DNA from: Deltaproteobacteria bacterium
GTDB lineage: Bacteria > Desulfobacterota > Desulfomonilia > UBA1062
Assembly: GCA_018436855.1 (NCBI GenBank)
Contig: JAHDKO010000071.1
Coordinates: forward strand, 1 to 50,930
DNA length: 50,930 nt
Direction: 5' to 3'
How positions within the stretch are numbered: the first letter of the stretch is position 1; every line of letters begins with the position of its first letter. The notes beneath the pieces were generated by a model that was not told the origin of the DNA, searched no databases, and saw only the letters and a list, made by a program, of their open reading frames with translations. Of this stretch, positions 41,672 through 49,384 are shown piece after piece. A program made the position numbers and the translations under genes.

Positions 41672-42754
41672 CTACCTGCCCCACAGGGAAAGGCGCTTGT
41701 GCATCAGCGAAACCTCGTGAACGGCCTTCCCTCCCTGACCGGAAAGATAAGACTGGAGCTGCGTTCTCTCACGGGAGATATTCCCGGCCTGACACGTCCT
41801 GATGCCGTATCGTTCCTTCATGACCTCGACTGCCCCGCCGATCAGGGCCTTCTCGATGGCTGCGCGTTCTTTTCCCGCCCTGCGGCTTACGGCGATCCTG
41901 AATATCTTTGCCTCGTCGATCTGTTCAAGCTGCTCCCGGGCATCTTTGCCGCTCAGGTAGAGTGCCTTTCTGCCTCCCCTCAGAAGCAGGGGATAGACAT
42001 TGGGCCACCAGTGGACAAATCCCACTGCCTCCCCGTTCATTTCCGCAAAGAGAATGAAATCGTCCCTGTTGAGCAGGGCGGGATACTCGGTATACCACAG
42101 CCTGGGCCATCCGAAGACATTCCGGTACCACAGGCCGGAATGTCCGAAATCGTACGGACTCTCGCCGCTCAAGGACCACAGGCGGTAATAGCGGTCACGG
42201 TCCTGACCCGCTTCGGACCGGTAGGGCCGCACCTGAACCCCCCCTTCGGGATGTTCGCAAACAAAGTCGTCCAGGCTCATCTCGAAGCACCGGGTGGTGC
42301 CTTCAAGCGCAAACCCTCTCTTTACCAGGGTGTTCTGCCACTGGGGGGTATTATAGGTGTTGACGACACATGAGGTGGACGGAAAGAATATCCGCGCGTT
42401 GATCCGGGCATACACCTCGGCTTCGACCGCGTGCACCCCTGCCCTGCGGCCGAGGTCCTCCATCACCCTGATCATGTGGGAGACGAGTGCTTCGTCGTCC
42501 CGCTGCTGATCTGGCATCAGCATCAGCCTGGTCACCCTCAACAGCTTTTTCCTCAGCCATCTGCCTGCCGTGAGGTAGGGGAAGCAGTAGAAGCCCGCGG
42601 CAGGGACCCTGCTTTTCGCATCACAGACACAGAAACCCTGGATGCTCGATGGAAGGGGAAGCTCCGAGGGCAGGTAGTACGGGTCTTTCCGGCACGCCCG
42701 GTCGAACAGGTCAAGGCACTCTGCGTCGGTGCCGAATACCCGGTAGTGCTGCAC
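41672..42754 (-). CDS. GNAT-like acetyltransferase protein of the phosphite cluster
   Basis: The protein has about 360 residues. GTG 42754 is preferred as start: it directly follows the radical SAM stop and has GAGGGAGAG about 10 bases upstream; a TTG three codons earlier would overlap that gene. The C-terminal half looks like a GNAT fold (DFILFAEMNGEAVGFVHWWP, then IFRIAVSRRAGKERAAIEKA and AVEVMKERYGIRTCQAGNIS). The N-terminal half may be a second degenerate GNAT domain. Phosphite-oxidation clusters of anaerobes carry accessory genes of unknown role near ptxD; I think this is one of them but do not assign a ptd letter. It converges with ptxD across 103 bases. Confidence 0.62.
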   Translation of the reverse strand: MQHYRVFGTDAECLDLFDRACRKDPYYLPSELPLPSSIQGFCVCDAKSRVPAAGFYCFPYLTAGRWLRKKLLRVTRLMLMPDQQRDDEALVSHMIRVMEDLGRRAGVHAVEAEVYARINARIFFPSTSCVVNTYNTPQWQNTLVKRGFALEGTTRCFEMSLDDFVCEHPEGGVQVRPYRSEAGQDRDRYYRLWSLSGESPYDFGHSGLWYRNVFGWPRLWYTEYPALLNRDDFILFAEMNGEAVGFVHWWPNVYPLLLRGGRKALYLSGKDAREQLEQIDEAKIFRIAVSRRAGKERAAIEKALIGGAVEVMKERYGIRTCQAGNISRERTQLQSYLSGQGGKAVHEVSLMHKRLSLWGR

Positions 42755-42755
42755 G

Positions 42756-44135
42756 CTAGACAAACTCTCCCTCCCCCAGAATCCGGCCGGCCCCTTCCAG
42801 GTACAGCGCCTTCATCTCCTCGAAACCCTGCGTCTCGTTTCTGAAAATCCAATTGTCCGGAATAAGGTCGTCGTATTTTTTCATGAGATGGGAATAGGCT
42901 TCGCGCTGCACCGCGGAGAATATGTCGAACTGTCTCAGCTCCCGCCACCGGTCCCTTCGCTCAAGAAAATCCCGATAGAGCACCACCGCATCCGTGTCCG
43001 GATACGGGGTCATGATCCAGAGCTGGGTCTTTGCGCCCATCCTCCTGAGCTCGCACATCAGAGCAAAGGTCGCCTCGACCTCTTCCCTGGTCTCGGTGGG
43101 GATGCCTATCATGGCAGATACCGTCGGAACCAGGCCCAGGCCGACCTCCCGGCTGATGAGATCTCTGATGTATTCCCGGTCGACCCATGGGGGGAAACCC
43201 TTGCGCAGAACCTCGAGCAGGCGCGGAGAGGCGCTCTCGATGCCGTGATACACACCCTGGCATCCCGCATCCCTCATAGCCTGAAGGATCTCGGGATCGA
43301 TCCGGTCGATCCGGGTCAGGCAGTCGAAGGGGACTGCCTCGTCTTTCAACAGGCCGAACAGCTCCAGCGACCACTGACGGTTCGCGGTCAGGTCATCGTC
43401 TTCGAACCGGATGAACCCGGCATTGTAGGTCTTTACGATCCACCTGATCTCTTCGAGAATATTCCCGGGCGAGCGTCTCCGCTGGTATTTCCACATCCTG
43501 TTGGCCGAGCAGAAAATGCACTTGTAAGGGCAACCCCTGCTGGCGACCACCGAAAACACGTACTTCCGGTTCAGCGGCTGATATCGCTCGACCGGCTGCA
43601 GCAGGCGGTAGGCGGGAAAGGGTATCCCGTCCAGGTCTTTGATCAGCGGCCTGTCCGGCGTGTGATGAACGGCACCGTCCTTCCGGAAGGAGATGCCCTG
43701 GATATCATCCAGGGGCCGGTTCGTATCGAGCGCATCCGCAAGCTCGACAAAGGTCTCTTCTCCCTCGCCCCTGACCACAATGTCCACCGGGCAGAGCCGC
43801 ATGAGCTCTTCTGTCTGGAATGATGCATGGACACCGCCCAGCACGATCGTCACCTCGGGATGCCTTTTCTTGTACAGTCTCACGAACTCCAGGCAGAAAA
43901 GCAGGTGCACGGTCCAGCAGGTGATTCCCAGCACCCGGGGTTCGGTTTTTTCCACCAGAGCCATGGACTGCCTGAAAACACCTCTTGGTTCTGTCAGCTC
44001 GAGGTTGAGATCGACGATCCGGACATCCGGGAAACCATGCTGCATCAGACTCGCAGCGAGGTACGAAACACCGAGCGGATAGAGCTTGCTGGGGGTGTAG
44101 AACTGCCACGGCGGGTTGACCAGGGTTATGTTCAT
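42756..44135 (-). CDS. B12-binding radical SAM protein
   Basis: The 459-residue protein starts at ATG 44135 (MNITLVNPPWQFYTPSKLYP), which begins the cobalamin-binding Rossmann domain typical of class B radical SAM enzymes. The domain continues with VLGGVHASFQTEELM and DIVVRGEGEETFVELADAL. The radical SAM core follows with ASRGCPYKCIFCSANRMW (CxxxCxxC) near residue 205 and MIGIPTETREEVEATFALMC. It would cleave SAM reductively in the cytoplasm; the substrate is unknown. Co-direction and a one-base spacing to the GNAT gene indicate an operon with it. Radical SAM genes are recurrent accessories in dissimilatory phosphite-oxidation loci, and here it lies between the antiporter and ptxD. Confidence 0.88.
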   Translation of the reverse strand: MNITLVNPPWQFYTPSKLYPLGVSYLAASLMQHGFPDVRIVDLNLELTEPRGVFRQSMALVEKTEPRVLGITCWTVHLLFCLEFVRLYKKRHPEVTIVLGGVHASFQTEELMRLCPVDIVVRGEGEETFVELADALDTNRPLDDIQGISFRKDGAVHHTPDRPLIKDLDGIPFPAYRLLQPVERYQPLNRKYVFSVVASRGCPYKCIFCSANRMWKYQRRRSPGNILEEIRWIVKTYNAGFIRFEDDDLTANRQWSLELFGLLKDEAVPFDCLTRIDRIDPEILQAMRDAGCQGVYHGIESASPRLLEVLRKGFPPWVDREYIRDLISREVGLGLVPTVSAMIGIPTETREEVEATFALMCELRRMGAKTQLWIMTPYPDTDAVVLYRDFLERRDRWRELRQFDIFSAVQREAYSHLMKKYDDLIPDNWIFRNETQGFEEMKALYLEGAGRILGEGEFV

Positions 44136-44523
44136 GGGAACACGCGTCCTCGTATCAGGTTTTCTCTTTCGTTCAAAATAGCTACCAGCCTTGTACAACC
44201 CATGAGCTCTACCGATCAAGCCGATTCTGTCCAGACGCCGTCTCGCCGACACGTCCGATAAAAACCGGGGGGCGCCTACCTCATCGTATCATGGTGAATA
44301 AAACAGTCACGGTGTGGAAGATAACAGGGTGATGAGTATTCTGCCTCCTTTTTTGCGTCATTGGTCTCTGTCTTTATCACGGTCAATGGAAGAACCGTGA
44401 GCACAGGAGGAAGAGGGCTCCATGATACTCACATGGAGCCCTCTTTTTTTCAGGCCGGCTGTTCCATGAAGAAAACAGTGGGCAGGTCTTGGGCGCACAA
44501 AAACCGTTCCCCCCGGCCTTCTC
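44136..44523. other. Intergenic region with a plus-strand hairpin-terminator pair
   Basis: No protein gene is supported. The minus strand provides the leader of the radical SAM gene. On the plus strand a hairpin (CACGGT-N10-ACCGTG, 44378-44399) is followed 11 bases later by a strong intrinsic terminator although no plus-strand gene lies upstream, so a small RNA could be encoded here. Confidence 0.5.
44411..44450 (+). terminator. Intrinsic terminator on the plus strand
   Basis: A perfect 14-pair stem (AAGAGGGCTCCATG / CATGGAGCCCTCTT, loop of 7) is followed by a continuous T-run. It can terminate only plus-strand transcripts. On the minus strand the same hairpin lies about 75 bases after the antiporter stop without a T-run and might merely protect that mRNA. 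Confidence 0.85.
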
Positions 44524-45873
44524 TTATTCCCGTACAATGTTGACCAGTATCATACCAAAAACCGTGCAGCCGGCCAGCATACCGAACACCAGAGGCCAGC
44601 TCTGCGTCGCGGTGAGGATGCCGCCGATGATCACGCCCTGGGCGCCCGCACCCATGTAGTTGAAGAAGTTCACGGTGCCAACGCAGGTTCCGGCCATCTT
44701 TCTGCCCCCGAAGTCGCAGGCAGTGGTGAAGACAAGACCCACGGCACCGAGGACGAAGAAGCCTCCCAGGACGAGCAGACCGAACGCGAGCGGCAGGCCC
44801 AGCGTCTTCAGACCAAAGGTGGCCAGGGTGATCATGATCAAGGTAAAGGCGATCATGTAGATGGTGAGCACCTGGTAGCGTTTGGCCTTGAAGAACTTGT
44901 CCGAGATCCAGCCTGCCAGGATCGGACCGAACATCATGCCCAGCGGAAGCGCTATCGTCGCGATGGGGATCTTCTTGAGGTTGATGCCCGCGGTCTCGGC
45001 ATAGAACAGGGGGATCCACGTCAGGAGCCCGTATCTCCCCATGTATAGCATGAAGGATGCAATGGCCACGCAGACGAATTTCCAGTTTTTCAGAAGCATG
45101 CTCCATGCCTTCAAACCCGCGATGTCGGCATCGGCTATGCACTCGGCCTGGCCCGAGATCGAATCCGCCATGGTCTCGTTGTACCGGGGGAAGCCGGCAT
45201 CCTCGGGTTTGTGCCGCGCCATCACGAAGAAGGCTATGGTCAGGGGGAGCGTGCAGAAAAGAAGCGGATAGATAAAGGCGGCTCTCCATCCGAACTTGGC
45301 CACCACCGTGCCGGTTATCAGCCACACGAACACCGAGGCAATCCCCATGGAGGTCGCGAAGATGCCTGTCGCAAACCCTCTCTTGGCCTTGGGGTACCAC
45401 TGGGTGATCATCATGTTCGTGGGGGCGTATGCCTGCCCCTGCACGAACCCGTTGACTCCCCAGGGAAACAGCATGGCTCCGATATTGGAAAGGCTCGCAA
45501 CGATGACATTCAGAATCGTGGTACCGACACCGCCGATCGTGTTCATGATCCTGGCGCCGAAGACATCGCCCAGCCGTCCGCTCATCAGGGTCCCGATCGC
45601 ATAGGACCAGAACAGCACCGTCGCGCCGAGACCTGCCTGCAGCTTCGTGATGCCGAGGTCTTGGATCATCCAGGGCATGCACATGCCCCAGTTCAGGCGT
45701 CCGAGGTAGTAAAAGCTGTACCAGACCGCCACGATGATGACGACCCGCCAGAACCTGAACTTGTCGTACTCGAGCTGCCGGGCGTCCGACAGCCCGAGCC
45801 CTACAAACTCGGGATACTTTATCGCCATCTCCGTGTTTAGACTCGTTTCTTCTGTCTTTGGATATACACTCAT
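44524..45873 (-). CDS. ptdC: MFS transporter of the GlpT/UhpT (organophosphate:phosphate antiporter) type, PtdC-like
   Basis: The 449-residue protein has about twelve membrane helices and the family's marks: YYLGRLNWGMCMPWMIQDLG in helix 1, the loop 2-3 motif SGRLGDVFGARIMNTIGG, and KRGFATGIFATSMGIASVFV in helix 4. Arginines in YYLGRLNW and the sixth-seventh helix region fit an anion-binding site as in GlpT. Phosphite clusters of anaerobes encode such an antiporter, PtdC, thought to exchange external phosphite for internal phosphate; the clustering here with ptxD- and adpA-like genes supports that role. Use of an organic phosphate substrate cannot be excluded from sequence. A hydrophilic N-terminal tail of about 40 residues precedes helix 1. 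Confidence 0.8.
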   Translation of the reverse strand: MSVYPKTEETSLNTEMAIKYPEFVGLGLSDARQLEYDKFRFWRVVIIVAVWYSFYYLGRLNWGMCMPWMIQDLGITKLQAGLGATVLFWSYAIGTLMSGRLGDVFGARIMNTIGGVGTTILNVIVASLSNIGAMLFPWGVNGFVQGQAYAPTNMMITQWYPKAKRGFATGIFATSMGIASVFVWLITGTVVAKFGWRAAFIYPLLFCTLPLTIAFFVMARHKPEDAGFPRYNETMADSISGQAECIADADIAGLKAWSMLLKNWKFVCVAIASFMLYMGRYGLLTWIPLFYAETAGINLKKIPIATIALPLGMMFGPILAGWISDKFFKAKRYQVLTIYMIAFTLIMITLATFGLKTLGLPLAFGLLVLGGFFVLGAVGLVFTTACDFGGRKMAGTCVGTVNFFNYMGAGAQGVIIGGILTATQSWPLVFGMLAGCTVFGMILVNIVRE

Positions 45874-45951
45874 TTGTCTCGCCTCTGCTTTCTTTTAAGA
45901 AAGGAGAGATTCACCAAGAAGGTCTTGCCGAATCCTCCTGTGAAAGGGTAG

Positions 45952-45984
45952 ATCCGTGGGGCAGCCTCACGGACTGCCCCGGAT
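45952..45984 (-). other. Hairpin between the adpA-like and antiporter genes
   Basis: GGGGCAG-N9-CTGCCCC forms a seven-pair stem, extended across a small bulge by ATCC/GGAT. It lies in the 140-base gap of the minus-strand unit and lacks a T-run, so it is more likely a processing or stability element than a terminator. Confidence 0.4.
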
Positions 45985-46013
45985 GACAAATGACCCGCCG
46001 TGGATTCATCTCA

Positions 46014-46967
46014 TCAGATGGGAGACGGCACACCGAGACGTTTCGCATAGTAGGGGATGGTCCGCTTCAACCCCTCGACCAGGTCGTACTTCGGCTCCCA
46101 GTCCAGAGCCTCCTTTATCGTGGCGAGATCCGCCTTGGTCTCCACCTTCACCTCTCCGGTCCTCAAAGGCACATACTTGATCTCTGACTTGCTGCCCGTG
46201 AGCTCGATGATGAGCTCCGCCACCTTCTTCACCTGGGTCGCCACGCCCGTGCCGGCATCCATGATCTTGCCCACGGCCTTGTCGCAGGGGGCCTTCATGC
46301 AGGCATCCACGATATCGTCGATGAAGACGAAGTCAGAGGCCTGTTCGCCGTCACCCATCACGGGAAGAGGTTCGCCCAGGAGGGCGGCCTCGATGAACGT
46401 GGCCATCATCTTCCTGCCTTCGCCCGGCTTGTACGAGTTCGCCTCGAGCACGGCCCGCTCTCTGGGCCCGTAGCAGTTCTGGATGTTCAGGCCGATGGTA
46501 GGGAGCCCGTAGATCTGGTTGTACATCCGGGTGAACTGGGTCCCGGCTGTCTTGGTGATGATGTAAGGAGTCATCCAGACCGAAAGTGCCGGCCTGGGGG
46601 GATAGACATAGTACTTCACCCCCGCGTCCAGTGCAGCCTGACAGGCATTGATCGTACCGATGACATTCACCTCCGTGGTGATGACCTCCTGCTTGAAGCG
46701 GGAGCTCGTCCCCATGAGGGCTGCGAAGTGATAGAACACCTCGGCGCCCTTGGCGACCTCGGCCATCGCCTTGGGGTCGCGGATGTCACCTTCGACGAAC
46801 CTGACGTTCTCCTTTTCTTTGATGAGCTTCTGGGTTTCCTCGTACATGGCGTGCTGCTGCTGGTTGTCGAAGATGACAACCTCGTTGCCGTTTTCCGCAT
46901 ACCTCTCGGCCACGTTCGACATAATGAGACCGGTCCCGCCGGTAAGCACCACTTTTCCCTGTATCAT
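46014..46967 (-). CDS. adpA: Epimerase/dehydratase-fold protein, PtdF/AdpA-like (AMP-dependent phosphite dehydrogenase candidate)
   Basis: From ATG 46967 (AAGGGG upstream) the protein has 317 residues. It has the extended SDR nucleotide site VVLTGGTGLIMSNVAERY (GGTGxI), VEGDIRDP and FYHFAALMG, and the YxxxK pair Y135/K139 in TPYIITKTAG. The usual serine-rich substrate loop (SSxxVYG) is replaced by YVYPPRPALSVWM, so it is not an ordinary sugar epimerase. Phosphite clusters of anaerobes encode such a protein, PtdF. A homolog, AdpA, has been reported to oxidise phosphite with NAD while phosphorylating AMP to ADP. Assignment rests on context and the odd active-site loop. If correct, this is the energy-conserving step of the pathway. 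Confidence 0.72.
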   Translation of the reverse strand: MIQGKVVLTGGTGLIMSNVAERYAENGNEVVIFDNQQQHAMYEETQKLIKEKENVRFVEGDIRDPKAMAEVAKGAEVFYHFAALMGTSSRFKQEVITTEVNVIGTINACQAALDAGVKYYVYPPRPALSVWMTPYIITKTAGTQFTRMYNQIYGLPTIGLNIQNCYGPRERAVLEANSYKPGEGRKMMATFIEAALLGEPLPVMGDGEQASDFVFIDDIVDACMKAPCDKAVGKIMDAGTGVATQVKKVAELIIELTGSKSEIKYVPLRTGEVKVETKADLATIKEALDWEPKYDLVEGLKRTIPYYAKRLGVPSPI

Positions 46968-47043
46968 AGCATATACCCCTTTCTCGATTCGTATTTTTGA
47001 AGCTGGAAGACTTCCACTCGTGAAAAGCGTAGCCCTGATCAAG

Positions 47044-47092
47044 GGCAATGACAAAATAATAATTTTTAATGAGAGATAAATGTTTTTTATAG
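47044..47092 (-). promoter_or_regulatory. Upstream element shared with the siroheme-protein gene (copy at adpA)
   Basis: The minus strand reads CTATAAAAAA, then TTATC and an AT-rich run ending ATTTTG. A closely similar 42-49 base block lies upstream of the gene at 47123-47992. It is followed downstream by TTGTCA and a GCCCT-N5-AGGGC dyad. It may bind a common activator of both genes. Confidence 0.4.
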
Positions 47093-47122
47093 ACCGGGGT
47101 CAATAAGGGAAACCCGGCGGGC

Positions 47123-47992
47123 TTACGCTGCCGGCCGTCCGAGTCTGCGCATCAGTACCGCCCTCACCTCTTCGATACCCACCCTCCCCACGATTATCCC
47201 GAATCTCTCACCCGGCCTTGCATTGTCCCGGTAGAAATCCACAAGGACCCGCGTCGCCGCCAGGGCTTCGTCCGGGGACAGGATCACCCCCGCATCCTGC
47301 CCGATGGTGTAGCGCTTGCCGAACTTTCCGCCAAGAAAGAGGGCCACTCCGTGTTTTTTCATGGAAACGGCATGGGCTGGGCAATGCTTGATGCATTTAC
47401 CGCAGAGGATGCACCGGGACTCGTCGAGAAAAACCCTGCCCCCTGATTTTTTCAGCGCGCCCGTGGGACAGAGGCCGATACATTCCCCGCATCCGTCACA
47501 CAGGTCCTCATCGATCTGCGGCAGGCACTGCCCCATGAAGCCGAGATCGTGCAGCTGCACCTTTGCACAATTGTTGGGACACCCGGCCACCCCCATCTTG
47601 AACTTTGCCGGAAGCTCCTCCCCGAAGAAACCCTGATCCAGCATGGCACACAGGCCCTGGGTGTCGATCAGACCGTGGGCGCACACAGTGCCCTTGCACG
47701 CGACGATCGCCCTGACGGTACGTCCCGTGCCGCCCGGCTTCAGACCGATCTTCTCCAGCTCGACCCTGACCTTTTCGAGGTCTTCGAGCTTCACCCAGGG
47801 GATCTCGATACCCAGACGGGCCGTGAGCCCCGCGTAACCCCGCGCATACGCGTTCGAGATCTCGGACAGCCCGCGCATCTGCTCTGCAGTGATGTTCCCC
47901 GCAAGGATCTTGATACGGACGGTAAAGTAATCTTCCTCTCTCTGCTGGATGAATCCCTGTTTTTTCAACTGTGCCGGATCAACCTGGGTCAT
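47123..47992 (-). CDS. Siroheme/4Fe-4S sulfite- or nitrite-reductase-like protein with two ferredoxin clusters
   Basis: The start at ATG 47992 has AAAGGAG 8 bases upstream; the protein has 289 residues. The N-terminal half is a sulfite/nitrite reductase domain with C99 and C104 (CKGTVC) and C138 and C142 (GCPNNCAKV), the ligands of a coupled [4Fe-4S]-siroheme centre. An inserted ferredoxin domain has C165, C168, C171, C175 and C194, C197, C200, C204. This is the layout of small AsrC-like reductases, cytoplasmic enzymes reducing sulfite or nitrite, or in some cases of unknown role. It lacks partner subunits nearby. It shares an upstream element with the adpA-like gene and may be co-regulated with phosphite oxidation. 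Confidence 0.86.
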   Translation of the reverse strand: MTQVDPAQLKKQGFIQQREEDYFTVRIKILAGNITAEQMRGLSEISNAYARGYAGLTARLGIEIPWVKLEDLEKVRVELEKIGLKPGGTGRTVRAIVACKGTVCAHGLIDTQGLCAMLDQGFFGEELPAKFKMGVAGCPNNCAKVQLHDLGFMGQCLPQIDEDLCDGCGECIGLCPTGALKKSGGRVFLDESRCILCGKCIKHCPAHAVSMKKHGVALFLGGKFGKRYTIGQDAGVILSPDEALAATRVLVDFYRDNARPGERFGIIVGRVGIEEVRAVLMRRLGRPAA

Positions 47993-48397
47993 GGTGCGTT
48001 CTCCTTTGTAAACACAACATTTCTTGCGCGGACCCTCCCGGAGACCTCGTAATGTGTCCTGCAGCACAAGTCCTGAAGCCTTTTTCCAGACCGGTACCAT
48101 TCTTTGCGTAAAGGAGATCCCTCCGGGAAGCAAAACAAATATTTTTATTCCAGGATAAGATTTTTTTATAGCTACTGAATTTCTCCACAGACCGGGCACC
48201 ATCATAAAGCATGCATGGTGTCTTGCTGCGCGAAACCACAGATTCTTTTTGCAGGTCTTCTATTTTGTTTAATATTTTATCCAGGCAGGACAGACATGCA
48301 GATATCGTCATCTATTCCCTTGTTTCATTGACAATATTTTTTCCAATGGGGTACATGTGAGTAACTTGCATACATTATCATACCATGAGGAGGAACC
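47993..48397. other. Divergent promoter region between the siroheme protein and enoyl-CoA hydratase genes
   Basis: No gene is supported in these 405 bases. The centre is AT-rich. The minus strand carries the shared element (48130-48171). On the plus strand a perfect TTGACA lies at 48328-48333, but the -10 box at the expected distance (around 48351) is poor. Confidence 0.5.
48130..48171 (-). promoter_or_regulatory. Upstream element shared with the adpA-like gene (copy at siroheme gene)
   Basis: Read on the minus strand it starts CTATAAAAAAATCTTATC and continues into an AT-rich run with ATAAAAAT and TTTTG, aligning with the block at 47044-47092. It lies about 140 bases before the start codon of the siroheme protein. 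Confidence 0.4.
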
Positions 48398-49213
48398 ATG
48401 AGTCTGATTTATGAGAAGCAGGGCCACATCGCCAGACTGGGCCTCAACCGTCCGAAACAGCTCAACGCCCTTGATCCGGAAATACTGCTGGAGCTGCACA
48501 AGGCGTGGAAGGACGTGAACGAAGACAGCTCTGTCAGGGTCGCCGTGCTCTACTCTGCACTGCCCGGCATCTTCTGCTCCGGAATGGACTTGAAGACGGC
48601 CATCCCCATACTCACCAGGGCGCGCGAGCCGGAAAACGAGGCCGAGCAGTGGATCGCAGGGGGCTGGGATGTCGCCGGCGGCGTGGCCGAGGCCATGCTC
48701 AAGGTAAACATCGTGAACAAGCCGGTCATCGCGGCCATCCACGGCTATTGCCTCACCGGCGGGTTCGAGATGGTCATGGGCGCGGACCTGCGGGTCGCAT
48801 CCACTGATGCGGTGTTTCAGATGCGCGAGGCGAGCCTGGGCATCATGCCCACCGGCGGAGGTAATGTCTTTCTCTCCCGGCACGTGTCTCCGTGCAGGGC
48901 CCTCGAAATCCTGCTCACTGCAGGCAACTACGATGCGCAGACCCTCTACGAGTGGGGGTTCCTGAACCGGGTCGTACCCAGGGAGAACCTCATGAAGGCC
49001 ACCCTGGACCTCGCGCAGAAGATCGCTGACAACGGCCCGCTTGCCACCCAGGGAATCATCAGGCTCTCACGCGAGATGCGGATGATGCAGATGAAAGACG
49101 CCTTCACCCGTGAGGTGGAGATCGGCATGCCCGTCTTCGGCAGCGAGGACGCCCGGGAAGGAGTGAAGGCCCAGAAGGAAAAGCGCAAGCCCGACTTCCC
49201 CTGCAAGTACTAG
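48398..49213 (+). CDS. Enoyl-CoA hydratase/isomerase family (crotonase) protein
   Basis: The 271-residue cytoplasmic protein has GAGGAGG 7 bases before its ATG. The crotonase pattern is clear: ARLGLNRPKQLNALDPE, the oxyanion-hole segments FCSGMDLKTA and HGYCLTGGFEMVMGADLRVA, then FQMREASLGIMPTGGG. The glutamate in the GGFEMVMGADLRV stretch and the one in REASLGIMP lie near the positions of the two catalytic glutamates of hydratases. It probably hydrates or isomerises an enoyl-CoA in the acyl-CoA route of this organism, and precedes an acyl-CoA synthetase gene by 171 bases. Confidence 0.92.
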   Translation: MSLIYEKQGHIARLGLNRPKQLNALDPEILLELHKAWKDVNEDSSVRVAVLYSALPGIFCSGMDLKTAIPILTRAREPENEAEQWIAGGWDVAGGVAEAMLKVNIVNKPVIAAIHGYCLTGGFEMVMGADLRVASTDAVFQMREASLGIMPTGGGNVFLSRHVSPCRALEILLTAGNYDAQTLYEWGFLNRVVPRENLMKATLDLAQKIADNGPLATQGIIRLSREMRMMQMKDAFTREVEIGMPVFGSEDAREGVKAQKEKRKPDFPCKY

Positions 49214-49384
49214 CCGTTCCGCGCGCCGGCGGGAAACAGGCCCATTGCTGCGACCAGAAGGGGTTGTGAAAGGATCTTTGCTCCTCCTCTCGCTCCTGTG
49301 GCCCCCGGTTTTCCGGCAAGCGTTCTCTTACGGAAAGAATGAAGAGGGAAGTCCACAAGCCAGACACAGGAGGGATTATTTCCA

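Noticed and set aside
44411-44450. Terminator of the minus-strand antiporter gene
   Set aside because: The T-run is on the plus strand only; on the minus strand the hairpin is not followed by T residues.
46014-46967. Ordinary UDP-glucose 4-epimerase
   Set aside because: The Ser/Thr catalytic loop is replaced by a Pro/Arg stretch, no sugar-pathway genes are nearby, and the neighbours match phosphite oxidation clusters.
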